A DNA stretch of 64,000 nucleotides from Fervidobacterium_A thailandense (GCF_041505935.1 NZ_CP140110.1), one strand, 5' to 3'; counted from the stretch's first letter, positions 50,834 through 60,758 are shown. Numbers and translations: made by a program. The notes: generated by a model from the letters alone, not told the origin.

Positions 50834-51830
50834 GCAACAGGCACTCATATGGGTGCTTGTTTACGCAACGTTGATTTTCATTGCGTTCGCGGTCTATAAG
50901 ACCTTACTCTATGTTTTTGTTTTTTCGCTTGTTTCCATATTGGTTGTCAATTTCATCTTGAAGAACTTAATGAAGATCAAGATTCCGTACTGGTTGGCTG
51001 TTACGATTTCACTTGTGCTTTATTTCTCCGTCTTGATCTACGCGTTTGTGAACATCATCCCCGTGGTGGCAAAACAGGTGGGTTCGTTTTACGAGTTCAT
51101 GCAGCGGATCCTTGACTCCAAGTACTGGGAGAATTATCTGAGTGATAATCCGGAATTCTCCGAAACGGTCGGAAAAATCGTGGAGTGGGCCAAGCCGAAG
51201 TTAACAGAGCTCTTCAGCTACATCGCACTGAACTTTGCCAAACAGCTACCTCAGGCACTCGTAGTGATATTCTACAGCGTACTATTCACGGTATACATCA
51301 CCATTTACACGAGGTGGACTACGAACTCGATACCGGGTTTGTTCCCCATGAAAGTCCGCCCACTTATAGAGGATTTTCTCCGCAAACTCGGATCAGCCCT
51401 TTCAAGCTACGTCGATGTGCTTTTGCTCGGTGCGATAATCGTTTCGGTTTCATTTTACGTTCTATTCAGCGTTTACCTTCCCGAATACACCGTCCTTCTC
51501 TCGTTTTGGGGGTTTGTAACGAATCTCATTCCAATTGTCGGGGTCGTTATTGAGTGGATTCCGATACTCATCGTCTCGTTGGGCCTTGGACTGAGGGGTT
51601 TTATCATAGTGAACGTCGTCGTTATGCTGATCCACCTCGGTGCGTTCCTGTTCTTCATATTCGTTATGAAAAAGCGGGCGGACATAAATCCCGTTTTGAT
51701 ACTCATATTCATCTTCCTTGTGGGTCTTGGCTATGGGATGGTGGGAACGTTCTTCGCTGTCCCCGTAGCGATATTCTTCGTTACGCTGTGGAACGAGTTT
51801 GTAAGGGGAGAACTTGAAAGTCTGAGTTGA
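50817..51830 (+). CDS. AI-2E family transporter (UPF0118)
   Basis: The 337-residue protein has the PF01594 membrane pattern: paired N-terminal segments (about 10-45 and 55-85), a soluble loop (about 90-145) and further segments with LGAIIVSVSFYVLFSVYLPEYTVLL, FLVGLGYGMVGTFFAVPVAIF in outline. Family members export AI-2 in some bacteria or act as sodium/proton carriers. The GTG at 50817 follows AGGAGGT 7 bases upstream and overlaps the asparaginase end. Substrate unknown. Confidence 0.92.
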   Translation: MRLSVRQQALIWVLVYATLIFIAFAVYKTLLYVFVFSLVSILVVNFILKNLMKIKIPYWLAVTISLVLYFSVLIYAFVNIIPVVAKQVGSFYEFMQRILDSKYWENYLSDNPEFSETVGKIVEWAKPKLTELFSYIALNFAKQLPQALVVIFYSVLFTVYITIYTRWTTNSIPGLFPMKVRPLIEDFLRKLGSALSSYVDVLLLGAIIVSVSFYVLFSVYLPEYTVLLSFWGFVTNLIPIVGVVIEWIPILIVSLGLGLRGFIIVNVVVMLIHLGAFLFFIFVMKKRADINPVLILIFIFLVGLGYGMVGTFFAVPVAIFFVTLWNEFVRGELESLS

Positions 51831-51851
51831 CACTGCATGGAGGGGATTGCG

Positions 51852-53618
51852 TTGAAGTGGGATCTTAGCAACATTTACAGGTCTTTTGAAGATATGACAT
51901 TTCAATCGGATCTATCGAAACTTGAAGTCGAGCTTGCGGAACTTGTAAGATGGACGGAAGAAAATTTCTCAAGTTACGAAAACTTCGAGAACAAGGTTGC
52001 CTACTGTTTGGAAAAACTCAACGAACTCTCGCTTCTGTCAGGCAAACTCCAAAGTTACGCAAGCTTGACACTAAGTGCCGATACAAACAACGCCACGGCG
52101 GCAAAATATCTCGATATCGTTCGCGAGAAAATGGTAAGTCTTTTCCTTGTCCGTGTCAAGCTTAGAAGATACTTGAGTGCAATTGATTTTGACTGGGATC
52201 GCGCAATGATTCAGAATGTTCGGGAACATGCATTTTTTCTGAGAGAACAAAGAATGTTGTCGAAGTATTTGTTATCGGATGCGGAAGAGAAGATCTTGAA
52301 CCTAATGCGGTTAACTGGCTCAAACGCGTGGAACAACCTTTACCACAAGGTAACTTCGAACTTGCTATGCGAACTTGAAATCGATGGAGAAGTTAAGAAG
52401 CTCCCGCTCATGAAAGTTAGAAACATGGCGTACGAACCTTCCAAAGAGCTCAGGGAGAAGGCTTACTATGCCGAGCTTTCAGCGTGTGAGCAGATTGCCG
52501 ATACGGTTGCCCAGTGCTTGAACAGCATCAAGGGAGAATTCCTGACGGAAGTTGGTTTAAGAGGCTACGAAAGTCCTCTCCAGCCAATGCTAATAGAAAA
52601 TCGTATTAGTTACGAAACCTTCAGTGCGATGATGGAAGCGGTCAAAGAAAGTACTCCAACGCTACGGAAATATCTCGTGCTGAAAGCTCGGATGTTAGGT
52701 CACGAGAGAGGACTACCCTGGTACGATTTGTTTGCTCCAATGGGATCGTACGAAAAGCGCTGGACTTTCGATGAAGCTCGCAGTTTCATTGTTCAGCACC
52801 TGTCAACGTTCTCCAGTGAGTTGGGAAGTTTCGTCGATGGGGTTTTCGAAAAGAAGTGGATCGACGCGGAAACGCGTCCAGGGAAACGTGGTGGAGCATT
52901 TTGCGCGTCGATAAAGGCACTCGGAGAATCTCGAATCTTGATGAGTTTTGATGGTACACTCGATAATGTGTTAACTTTAGCGCACGAGCTTGGGCACGCG
53001 TTTCATAATTATTGTTTGCGTAACGAAACTCCTCTAAACAGCGTAACACCGGCAACCTTGGCTGAAACGGCATCGATATTCAACGAAACGTTATTGCTCG
53101 ATAGGTTAAAAAAAGAAGCGGTGGAACCAACACAGAAAGTCTCGTTACTTGAAAAAGAACTGTCCGATGTCGTTCAAACGGTTGTGGATATCTACAGCCG
53201 GTACCTGTTCGAAAGCGAGGTCTTTGAACGCAGAAAGCACGGTACAATCGCAACTTCGGACCTTAAGGAGATAATGATTCAGGCTCAGAGGGAAGCTTAC
53301 GGTGAAGGTCTTGATGAAAGATTTTTACATCCTTACGCGTGGGTAGTCAAGCCACATTATTACTATCCAACCTTCCATTTTTACAATTTCCCCTACACCT
53401 TCGGGTTGCTCTTTGCACTGGGAGTCTACACTCAAAAGGATGAACCTGGATTTTTCGAAAAGTACAAACGACTCCTTGCTTCAACTGGTAAGGGAACCGC
53501 CGAGGAAGTTGCGGCAAGCGTCGGACTGGATATCACAAGGAAAGAGTTTTGGAAATCCTCGTTGCATTTGATTGAACAGGCGGTAGATGAGTTTGAAGCG
53601 CTCTCAAAGATGTTATAA
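51852..53618 (+). CDS. pepF: Oligoendopeptidase F, M3 family
   Basis: PepF degrades short peptides in the cytoplasm. The 588-residue protein has the zinc motif LAHELGHAFHNY (about 380-391) with the downstream glutamate in ETASIFNE, and the family's N-terminal helical domain starting KWDLSNIYRSF. The TTG at 51852 is chosen because GGAGGGG lies 6 bases upstream; the ATG at 51837 overlaps this site and lacks one of its own. galM follows after 43 bases. Confidence 0.94.
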   Translation: MKWDLSNIYRSFEDMTFQSDLSKLEVELAELVRWTEENFSSYENFENKVAYCLEKLNELSLLSGKLQSYASLTLSADTNNATAAKYLDIVREKMVSLFLVRVKLRRYLSAIDFDWDRAMIQNVREHAFFLREQRMLSKYLLSDAEEKILNLMRLTGSNAWNNLYHKVTSNLLCELEIDGEVKKLPLMKVRNMAYEPSKELREKAYYAELSACEQIADTVAQCLNSIKGEFLTEVGLRGYESPLQPMLIENRISYETFSAMMEAVKESTPTLRKYLVLKARMLGHERGLPWYDLFAPMGSYEKRWTFDEARSFIVQHLSTFSSELGSFVDGVFEKKWIDAETRPGKRGGAFCASIKALGESRILMSFDGTLDNVLTLAHELGHAFHNYCLRNETPLNSVTPATLAETASIFNETLLLDRLKKEAVEPTQKVSLLEKELSDVVQTVVDIYSRYLFESEVFERRKHGTIATSDLKEIMIQAQREAYGEGLDERFLHPYAWVVKPHYYYPTFHFYNFPYTFGLLFALGVYTQKDEPGFFEKYKRLLASTGKGTAEEVAASVGLDITRKEFWKSSLHLIEQAVDEFEALSKML

Positions 53619-53661
53619 AAGTCGTGTCAAAGCATGAAGTGAAAAAAGGAGAACGCTCACT

Positions 53662-54708
53662 GTGAGAGTTTACAAAATCCAGGAGGACTTCTTCAGTTAC
53701 ACCGAGGATGGTAACGAAGTGTACGAATACACTTTAAAGAACGATAGCGGTTTTGCTGTTAAGATCCTGAACTACGGTGGCATAATTCGCGAACTTTGGG
53801 TTCCGTCAAAGAGTGGGGAACCGATCGATGTGGTACTTGGTTACGACACATTCCCCGAGTACAGGCGAAATCCCGGCTATTTAGGAGCGATAATCGGAAG
53901 GTACGCGAACAGGATCGCCGGCGGGAAGTTCGTACTCGATGGGGTCGTTTATCAGCTTGCTTTGAATGACAAAAACCGTCCAAACGCGTTGCATGGAGGA
54001 ATCAAGGGATTCGACAAGAAAGTCTGGAACGCGCGCGGTGAGATAGGTAACGAAGGGCCAAAGCTTGTCTTAACATACACCAGTCCCGATGGTGAAGAAG
54101 GTTACCCGGGAAACTTGAATGTGACAGTCGTATACACATTGCTCGAGGATGGCCTGAAAATTGAATACTCTGCAATTACTGACAAACCAACCATAGTTAA
54201 CCTTACAAATCACACCTATTTTAACCTCTCTGGTACTGGTAGAATCTACGACCACATTATACAGATCAACGCATCGAAGTACACCCCGGTTGACGAGAAC
54301 CTTATTCCGACGAGCGACTTGGAGCCAGTTGAGGGCACGCCTTACGATTTGAGACAGCCAACTGACCTTGGCGAGGCTTTAGAGAAATTCTACGGAACCT
54401 CGGCTGGGGAATTCGATATAAATTACGTTCTTGACAGCGAATATGCAGCGCTTGTTTACTCCGAATCGACAGGAATAATTATGAAAGTGTTCACATCGCA
54501 ACCTGGAATGCAGTTTTCTACTGCAAATCATTTACCGGAAATACGAGGGAAACGTGGGATGATGTACGGAAAACATTCAGGCTTTTGCTTGGAGACCCAA
54601 CACTTTCCGAACTCCCCAAACTATCAAGATTTTCCAAGTACGGTACTAAGGCCTGGTGAAGAATACTACGAATGGACAATCTTTAAGTTCTCTTTTATAG
54701 GCACTTAA
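53662..54708 (+). CDS. galM: Aldose 1-epimerase
   Basis: GalM interconverts alpha and beta anomers of sugars such as galactose and glucose. The 348-residue protein has NALHGGIKGFDKKVWNA (catalytic-site histidine near residue 111), NLTNHTYFNLSG with the second histidine, and the C-terminal base glutamate in GFCLETQHFPNSPN (about 312-325). Length is normal. The GTG start at 53662 follows AAAAAGGAG. It closes the long plus-strand run and shares its stop region with the convergent deacetylase gene (4-base overlap). Confidence 0.96.
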   Translation: MRVYKIQEDFFSYTEDGNEVYEYTLKNDSGFAVKILNYGGIIRELWVPSKSGEPIDVVLGYDTFPEYRRNPGYLGAIIGRYANRIAGGKFVLDGVVYQLALNDKNRPNALHGGIKGFDKKVWNARGEIGNEGPKLVLTYTSPDGEEGYPGNLNVTVVYTLLEDGLKIEYSAITDKPTIVNLTNHTYFNLSGTGRIYDHIIQINASKYTPVDENLIPTSDLEPVEGTPYDLRQPTDLGEALEKFYGTSAGEFDINYVLDSEYAALVYSESTGIIMKVFTSQPGMQFSTANHLPEIRGKRGMMYGKHSGFCLETQHFPNSPNYQDFPSTVLRPGEEYYEWTIFKFSFIGT

Positions 54709-55718
54709 TTACCGAAAAATTCCTTAGGATCCGCGATTCTGTATCCTTGAGCTCTGGCGTACTCAACAAAGCCTCGGATGAGTTTCATAGCCCTCTTTCC
54801 TCGGGCTTTACCGTCGTGGAAAAGGTAAATGCCACCCGGACGGAGGGCCTTTTTGTAATATTCAAGTACCTTTTCATCTGGCTCTTGAATCCAGTCGTAC
54901 CCGGCTGTCCAGTTGATGCAGACGTATCCAAATTCTTTGAGGATGGGATCCATCCAAGGCCTGTAGTATCCCTCTGGCATCCGCAACAAACGGATTTTTA
55001 CCTCAGGTATAATAGCCTTGATGTTGTTTTCAGTTTTGATAAAGTCACTCTTCATCGTTTCGATAACTTGCTCGCGCGAAGCTGTTTTCTCCAGTTTGAA
55101 GAAGCTTCTGTGGCAGTACGTGTGCGTACCTATCGTGTGACCTTCTTCGTACTCACGTTTGACAATTTCTTTGTACCATGGCACGGTGTCACCGTTGAGG
55201 AAGAAGGCAACTTTTATGTCAAGCTCTTTAAGAAGGTCGAGTAGTTCACCGGTGTATTCTCCTGGGCCGTCGTCGATCGTTATCATAATGACCTTCTCAC
55301 CCTTATCCACAGGTAGAGAGGTGTAAAAAAATTTCTCTTCTTCAACTTGTACGGCTTTACTCTCTCTACGGTCATTTTCCGACGATGTGGTTACGCTTAC
55401 CTGCGTAGCATAGCTTGTGGGTGTTTCTTCCACCGATGGTACGACTACCGTTATCGTTTCGGGTGGTGTGGATTCAACGGTTATCGATGTGGGTATTTCT
55501 GCGAGAGTTTTTTCACTTTGGTTTGATGGATTCTCAAATTTTAGTGCGGTAGATGTTGCAGCTGGCAGTTGAAGCGATACATCTGGGGAAAAGTTTGAAC
55601 TTGTTTGATCTGAGCGGCGATATCTCTGGTCCCAGATTCGACAGGAGATGGGGATTAATATAATAATCAGTAAAACGATACCAACGACAATCCAAAACTT
55701 GGAAGTCCGACGTCGCAT
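54705..55718 (-). CDS. Membrane-anchored polysaccharide deacetylase (NodB-like)
   Basis: The 337-residue protein has a basic N-terminus and one membrane segment (about 9-26; no usable lipobox although a Cys follows), a low-complexity Ser/Thr linker (about 35-125), and a NodB domain with VIMITIDDGPGEYTGELLDLL (about 144-164), HTIGTHTYCHRSFF, RLLRMPEGYYRPWM and YLFHDGKA. This gives the metal triad Asp (second of IDDGPG) and two His in HTYCH. The substrate is probably a wall or surface polysaccharide; not certain. It is convergent with galM and divergent from the DMT gene. Confidence 0.9.
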   Translation of the reverse strand: MRRRTSKFWIVVGIVLLIIILIPISCRIWDQRYRRSDQTSSNFSPDVSLQLPAATSTALKFENPSNQSEKTLAEIPTSITVESTPPETITVVVPSVEETPTSYATQVSVTTSSENDRRESKAVQVEEEKFFYTSLPVDKGEKVIMITIDDGPGEYTGELLDLLKELDIKVAFFLNGDTVPWYKEIVKREYEEGHTIGTHTYCHRSFFKLEKTASREQVIETMKSDFIKTENNIKAIIPEVKIRLLRMPEGYYRPWMDPILKEFGYVCINWTAGYDWIQEPDEKVLEYYKKALRPGGIYLFHDGKARGKRAMKLIRGFVEYARAQGYRIADPKEFFGN

Positions 55719-55890
55719 TATCTTCAGCCTCCGACAGGTGTTTGATAATCCTCGGTGCCGCAGGGATTTTCATTTCGTCCGGTCGTAAAAAATTATAAGC
55801 CATCTTCGGGTTTTTTGAATACTCGACTTGTGTTACTGGTTTCGTTCGTCCACAGATCGAACAACCTGTTTAAAGTGGAGGGTTTGAAGG

Positions 55891-56736
55891 GTGATGGGTG
55901 CTTTTTGGATGGTTATAAGGATACTTCTTCTTGGTTACGAGAGGATAGCGGGAAGTAAGATATCCAAAGGTTCTCCTACGTTTGTCGCAGCGTGGGGTTT
56001 TTTCTTTTTCTCGTTCATCGCGTTTGCACCGTTTTTTAACTCACTCACCTTTAACTCGATCTTAAGGGCTCTTTTGAGCGGTACGATTTACTCGATCTCG
56101 TTCACACTGTACACTTACGCGCTGGGGCATGAAGATACCTCGGTTGTAGCACCACTGTACAATTTGAACGCGATTTTTTTAGTTTTTCTGTCGAGTATCT
56201 TTCTTGGTGAAAAGCTTTCGGTTTGGAAAATTCTCGGAGCGGTTATGATGGTTTACGGAATCAGTTTCCTGAAGAAGGGTGAGAACTTGAGGATTTCTTA
56301 CGTGAATTTACTGAAAAGCAAAGGAGCACTTTCGATGATACTGGCTTCGTTGCTGATGGCTTTCGGTCGTATAGTCGACAGGAGGTTGACCATCAACTCT
56401 GATCCGCTTAATTACTCAGTTGCGATATACCTGGTAATAAGTGCCTACATTTTCCTATATGGAGTTTTGTACGGCAACAGTCCTGGGGAGTATTTGGACT
56501 TGGTACGTACCAAGTGGCCTCACCTTATTGCGGGTGGGATATGTAACGCGTACTCCTATTATGCACTGCTCAGAGCTTTTAATTACTTGGGTGTTAGCGT
56601 TGCTGAGCCGTTGTCGATGCTTTCTGTTTTTGTAACGATGTTCTTCGCGAAACTCTTAATAAGAGAGCACATCGGATTGAGGATAGTTGCCGCGGTTTTC
56701 TTAATTTCAGGCGCTTTTCTGGTGTACGTTAGCTGA
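55891..56736 (+). CDS. DMT-superfamily (EamA) transporter
   Basis: The 281-residue protein has ten predicted membrane segments in two repeats, with the EamA patterns ALGHEDTSVVAPLYNLNAIFLVFLSSIFLGEKLSVWKILGAVMMVYGI in outline and a matching second copy (NYLGVSVAEPLSMLSVFVTMFFAKLLIREHIG). Substrate unknown. The GTG at 55891 follows GGAGGG 8 bases upstream; the next codon is ATG and is also possible. A GNAT protein gene follows 22 bases downstream, and the pair may be co-transcribed. Confidence 0.87.
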   Translation: MMGAFWMVIRILLLGYERIAGSKISKGSPTFVAAWGFFFFSFIAFAPFFNSLTFNSILRALLSGTIYSISFTLYTYALGHEDTSVVAPLYNLNAIFLVFLSSIFLGEKLSVWKILGAVMMVYGISFLKKGENLRISYVNLLKSKGALSMILASLLMAFGRIVDRRLTINSDPLNYSVAIYLVISAYIFLYGVLYGNSPGEYLDLVRTKWPHLIAGGICNAYSYYALLRAFNYLGVSVAEPLSMLSVFVTMFFAKLLIREHIGLRIVAAVFLISGAFLVYVS

Positions 56737-56758
56737 GATTCTCAAGGAGGGATTTTTC

Positions 56759-57244
56759 ATGTCGGATTTGCTGGTAAAGCTCTACGCGCTACCGGCGTTG
56801 GAACCGGCGGTTGAGGAACTTAAAAAGAAAGGTATTGAAGTTAAAAGGCCTATTGGTCCGGAGAAACTGCTTGTCGTCGAATGGGTGAGAGAAAAGTTTG
56901 GAATCCATTGGGCTTCCGAGACAGACATGTGCTTTTCGAACAAGCCCATCAGTGTATTCGTTGCAATCGACACCCTAAAAGAAAACAGAATAGTGGGATT
57001 CGCTTGTTACGACGCAACGGTGAGGGGATTCTTTGGGCCAACTGGTGTCGACCCAAGTTACAGGGGCCTGGGTGTTGGTACCGCCTTACTTTTGGCATGC
57101 CTCCACGACATGTACAACGTGGGTTACGCTTACGCAATCATAGGCGATGCGGGACCGGTTGAGTACTACAAAAAAACTGTAAACGCAATTGAAATTCCCG
57201 ATTCCTCACCTGGAATCTATAGGAACATGATACGGAAAGTCTAA
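56759..57244 (+). CDS. GNAT-family N-acetyltransferase
   Basis: The 161-residue protein has the acetyl-CoA loop in GVDPSYRGLGVGTALLLACLHDM (about 98-120; R-G-x-G-x-G/T form) and a following strand GYAYAIIGDAGPVEYYKKTV. Before it there is a beta region ISVFVAIDTLKENRIVGFACYD. Substrate unknown. The ATG at 56759 has AAGGAGG upstream. It starts 22 bases after the DMT transporter and ends before a gap containing the nrdJ promoter. Confidence 0.9.
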   Translation: MSDLLVKLYALPALEPAVEELKKKGIEVKRPIGPEKLLVVEWVREKFGIHWASETDMCFSNKPISVFVAIDTLKENRIVGFACYDATVRGFFGPTGVDPSYRGLGVGTALLLACLHDMYNVGYAYAIIGDAGPVEYYKKTVNAIEIPDSSPGIYRNMIRKV

Positions 57245-57383
57245 GTATTTATCCGTCCTTGTCTTGATAACGGTTTCCTCTTCCAAACCCGACAATCGAC
57301 CGAAAATCACTTTCACGGGATTTTACGTCCCAATACCGTACCGTTTCTCCTCGGTAGGAACCATATCAATTAATTGTGTGCCT

Positions 57384-57412
57384 TTGAGAGGAGTTACTAT
57401 ATGTGGTATACT
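57384..57412 (+). promoter_or_regulatory. nrdJ promoter
   Basis: TTGAGA (57384-57389), 17 bases, then an extended -10 TGGTATACT (57404-57412). It lies about 95 bases upstream of the nrdJ start in the 262-base gap after the GNAT gene. The gap holds no other feature that I can see. Confidence 0.75.
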
Positions 57413-57506
57413 ATCCATCGGTCTCGAAGCAGTCAGACAGCGTATTGGACGGTGGGTCGGAAGTGTTTAAGCTCATTCAAAGTTATCACGGGGGAGGAAC
57501 GGTTTT

Positions 57507-60035
57507 ATGGTGACGAGAGCGCTTGATCGGTTTATAAACAAATGGGTACAGGTTGAACCTTCCAAAAATGCATACAAAATACTTTCGGAGAGGTATTTTC
57601 TGAAAACCCCGGATGGTGAGTGCCTCGAGAAATCGTGGAGTGATATCGCTCGTCGTGTTGCGCGGGTCGTCGCGACGGCCGAGCTTGTCAACAATCCAGA
57701 GCTCGCATCAAAAAGTGATGCGGAAAAGCTCGAAGAACTGAAGTACTGGGAAGAGAAATTTTACAACTTTTTGCTCTCGAGAATCTTCATCCCGAACAGT
57801 CCAACACTCTTCAACGCGGGCATGGGTGTGCGCCACGAGCTACTTTGGAAACCCATTGAACAGATGAGTCTTGAGGATTATTGGGAGATCTACAACAGCA
57901 GAAACCACCTTCACATGTTGTCAGCTTGTTTTGTAGTACCTGTTGAAGACAGCATAGAAGGCATCTTCGAGGCTGTCAAAGAATACGCGCTAATCACGAA
58001 AGCCGGTGGAGGAATCGGAAGCAACTTTTCCAAGTTACGTCCCAAGGGGAGTTTTGTAGCCGGTACACACGGGCAAGCCAGCGGTCCGGTTTCGTTCATG
58101 CACGTTTTCAATTCAGCTGTAAGTGTGGTCGAGCAGGGATATCGGCGAAGAGGTGCACTGATGGGTATCCTCAACATTGATCATCCGGATATCGAAGAAT
58201 TCATCAGCGCCAAAGAAGGTAACGATGGGGAGAAGGTGCTGAAGTTTTTCAACATCTCCGTTGGTATCCCGATGGACAGACAGGAGCTCCTGAGAATGTA
58301 CATGAACAACGAGGAACTGGAGTTGAAGCATCCGAAGTCGAAGGTGGTTAAAAGGGTAAAAGTGAGGGAACTTATAAATAAGATTGCGAAAAACGCCTGG
58401 AAGACGGGTGATCCGGGTCTTGCGTTCCTCGGCGAGATGAACAAGTATTATGCGATGTACCCTGAGATGGAAATTGAGAGCACGAATCCATGTGGTGAAA
58501 TAGGCCTTGCACCGTACGAGGCGTGTAACCTGGGATCAATAGACGTTGCAAAGTTCTATGAAAACGGTGAATTCCATTGGGAAGCGTTTGCCGAAGCGGT
58601 TAGGTTGGCTGTTAGGTTCCTGGATAACATAATCGATGTCAACGTCTTCCCATTGGAAAAGATAACGAACGCCGTGAAGAATAGCAGAAGAATTGGTCTT
58701 GGAATTATGGGCTTTGCCGACTTGCTCTACGAGCTTGATATACCGTACAACTCACCGGAAGGTAGGCAGTTTGCGGCCGATATGACCGCGTTCATGGCTC
58801 TTCACGCACACGATGAATCCAACAAATTAGCGCACTTGAAAGGTAATTTCCCGCTTTTTGAAAAGAGTAGATACTTCCGCGAGGATAACTTCGCACCGTT
58901 TGCTATGGGTATGAGCCGGTTTGATGAAGAACTGAGAAGGGTCTTCAAGGAGGCTAAGAACGGCAAACGGAATGTGGCAGTCTTAACCATCGCACCGACT
59001 GGCTCGATTTCAAACATTGCCGACACCAGTAGCGGTCTGGAACCGAACTTCCTGCTTGCTTACATTCGTTACATGAACAAGCACGATGGAACCAAAGAAG
59101 CCCTTTTCTACGTTAATCCCGTACTCGAGAAAAAGCTTCCTCGGGAGATCCTGGAAAAAATAAGGGAAAGACTTGTAGAAAAGGGAACGTTGAGAGACAT
59201 TCCGGAAGTTCCGGAAAACATTCGTCGCGTATTTGTAACGGCCATGGACATATCACCGATGGACCATCTACTCATGCAGGACGCTTTTCAACGTTACGTG
59301 GACAACAACATTTCAAAGACCATCAATATGCCAAACTCCGCAACGGAAGAGGACGTTCTAAACATATACTTGGAAGCTATGAAACTCAACATCAGGGGAT
59401 TGACCGTCTACAGGGACGGCTCACTCCAGACCCAGGTCTTAACGTCCGCAAAGAACCTCAAAACAAAGGACGCCCCCAAGGTTCAGTTCTTCGTGCTCGA
59501 TGAAAAACACAAACTCCGTCCAAAACCGCGAAAAGATACGCTTAGGAGTGTGACAAGGAAATTTAAGACTGAGTCTGGGACAACGTACATCACCGTTAGT
59601 TTCGACGACTACGGTGAGGCCGTGGAAATCTTCCTATCTAACGGAACCGAGCTTGCTGAGGCCATCGGTAGACTTTCGTCAATCGCCCTGAGAGCGGGTG
59701 TGTCGGCAGAGGAAATTCTTGAGCAACTCAGAAAGGTCAAGGGTTCGTACACTCCGGCATTGGCGACGGAGATAAAACGTGCGATAGACGACTTCGTAGA
59801 ACTCTGGGGAGAATCGTCGGCTGAAACATTCGATACGTTTGTGGTTGACGGGACTGCGAAGACTTCCGAGGAGATCGAAAAATTCGTCACGGCCAACGGG
59901 TTACAGTGGAGTGAAGGTTACTACGTCGATAGCGACGGTAACACTTACTGTCCGTCCTGTTTGTCGAAGAACAGTATCATAAAACAGGAAGGATGTACCA
60001 GCTGCAGGAAGTGTGGATGGAGTAAGTGCAGCTAA
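57507..60035 (+). CDS. nrdJ: Adenosylcobalamin-dependent ribonucleotide reductase (class II)
   Basis: NrdJ reduces ribonucleotides to deoxyribonucleotides using coenzyme B12, without oxygen. The 842-residue protein has Cys141 (LSACFVV), the radical cysteine Cys329 in NPCGEI, and Cys340 (EACNLGS); the 11-residue spacing of the last two and the adjacent Glu331 match the characterised Thermotoga enzyme. A C-terminal cysteine-rich tail (CPSCLS, CTSCRKCGWSKCS) supplies the reductant relay. The ATG at 57507 follows GGGGGAGG. It has its own promoter and is followed by a bidirectional terminator. Cobalamin supply genes are not in the window. Confidence 0.97.
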   Translation: MVTRALDRFINKWVQVEPSKNAYKILSERYFLKTPDGECLEKSWSDIARRVARVVATAELVNNPELASKSDAEKLEELKYWEEKFYNFLLSRIFIPNSPTLFNAGMGVRHELLWKPIEQMSLEDYWEIYNSRNHLHMLSACFVVPVEDSIEGIFEAVKEYALITKAGGGIGSNFSKLRPKGSFVAGTHGQASGPVSFMHVFNSAVSVVEQGYRRRGALMGILNIDHPDIEEFISAKEGNDGEKVLKFFNISVGIPMDRQELLRMYMNNEELELKHPKSKVVKRVKVRELINKIAKNAWKTGDPGLAFLGEMNKYYAMYPEMEIESTNPCGEIGLAPYEACNLGSIDVAKFYENGEFHWEAFAEAVRLAVRFLDNIIDVNVFPLEKITNAVKNSRRIGLGIMGFADLLYELDIPYNSPEGRQFAADMTAFMALHAHDESNKLAHLKGNFPLFEKSRYFREDNFAPFAMGMSRFDEELRRVFKEAKNGKRNVAVLTIAPTGSISNIADTSSGLEPNFLLAYIRYMNKHDGTKEALFYVNPVLEKKLPREILEKIRERLVEKGTLRDIPEVPENIRRVFVTAMDISPMDHLLMQDAFQRYVDNNISKTINMPNSATEEDVLNIYLEAMKLNIRGLTVYRDGSLQTQVLTSAKNLKTKDAPKVQFFVLDEKHKLRPKPRKDTLRSVTRKFKTESGTTYITVSFDDYGEAVEIFLSNGTELAEAIGRLSSIALRAGVSAEEILEQLRKVKGSYTPALATEIKRAIDDFVELWGESSAETFDTFVVDGTAKTSEEIEKFVTANGLQWSEGYYVDSDGNTYCPSCLSKNSIIKQEGCTSCRKCGWSKCS

Positions 60036-60057
60036 TTTGGTTGTGGCTCAAAATTCG

Positions 60058-60085
60058 AAAGGCCCCAGAAATGGGGCCTTTTGTT
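60058..60085. terminator. Bidirectional terminator between nrdJ and rex
   Basis: AAAGGCCCC (60058-60066) and GGGGCCTTT (60073-60081) form a 9-bp stem with a 6-base loop; TTTT follows on plus and a short T-rich tail on minus. It lies between convergent genes. Confidence 0.88.
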
Positions 60086-60113
60086 CTTCGAGCTATAGAG
60101 TTCTTAAAGTTCT

Positions 60114-60758
60114 CTATTGTTCCTCGATCAATTTCAGCATTTCGGGATTAGCCTTCAGGATGTTGTAGGCGAGTGTTTCGAAGGATAGCGTGATATCGAC
60201 ATCCTCAACCGGAATAGAGGTACGTAGCTTGACGGGTGAGAAATTAACTATGCCCTTAACCCCGGCTTCCTCGGCTATCTCAGCAACCCTTTGAGCAGCA
60301 AGTTCAGGAACAGCGATAACGCAGATCTCAATGTTCAATTCCTGCGTTAACCGTATAAGATCCCCAACGTGGAAAACGGGTATTCCGGCGATTTTCTTAC
60401 CGACCTTCTCTCTGTCGTTATCGAAAAGTGCGACAACCTTGAACTTGTGTTTTAAGAGCCCGGGATAGTTCGCAAGTGCAGTTCCCAAGTTTCCAGCACC
60501 GATTATTGCAACGTTCCATACTTTGTTCACACCTATAATCCTCGCCAGTTCGTCAACCAGTTTTACAACGTTGTATCCCAAACCGCGTTTGCCAAACTCC
60601 CCGAAATAAGAAAGATCTTTTCTCACCTGACTCGGTTTCAAGTTCAGCCTCTCGGCAATATCTTTTGAGGAAACAAAATTAACCCCCTCTTCCCTGTACC
60701 TGTTCAGACATCTGTAATAGAGTGCGAGTCTTTTTATCGTTGGTTTTGGAATCTTCAA
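60114..60758 (-). CDS. rex: Redox-sensing transcriptional repressor Rex
   Basis: Rex senses the NADH/NAD+ ratio and represses fermentative and respiratory genes. The 214-residue protein has the N-terminal winged helix (about 1-75; SSKDIAERLNLKPSQVRKDLSYFGEFGKRG in outline), the dinucleotide loop GAGNLGTAL (87-95) and the C-terminal swapped helix with VDITLSFETLAYNIL. Length is typical. The TTG at 60758 follows AAGGGGGCG. It has its own promoter with an inverted repeat downstream. In Thermotoga, Rex is known to control central fermentation genes; targets here are not visible. Confidence 0.96.
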   Translation of the reverse strand: MKIPKPTIKRLALYYRCLNRYREEGVNFVSSKDIAERLNLKPSQVRKDLSYFGEFGKRGLGYNVVKLVDELARIIGVNKVWNVAIIGAGNLGTALANYPGLLKHKFKVVALFDNDREKVGKKIAGIPVFHVGDLIRLTQELNIEICVIAVPELAAQRVAEIAEEAGVKGIVNFSPVKLRTSIPVEDVDITLSFETLAYNILKANPEMLKLIEEQ

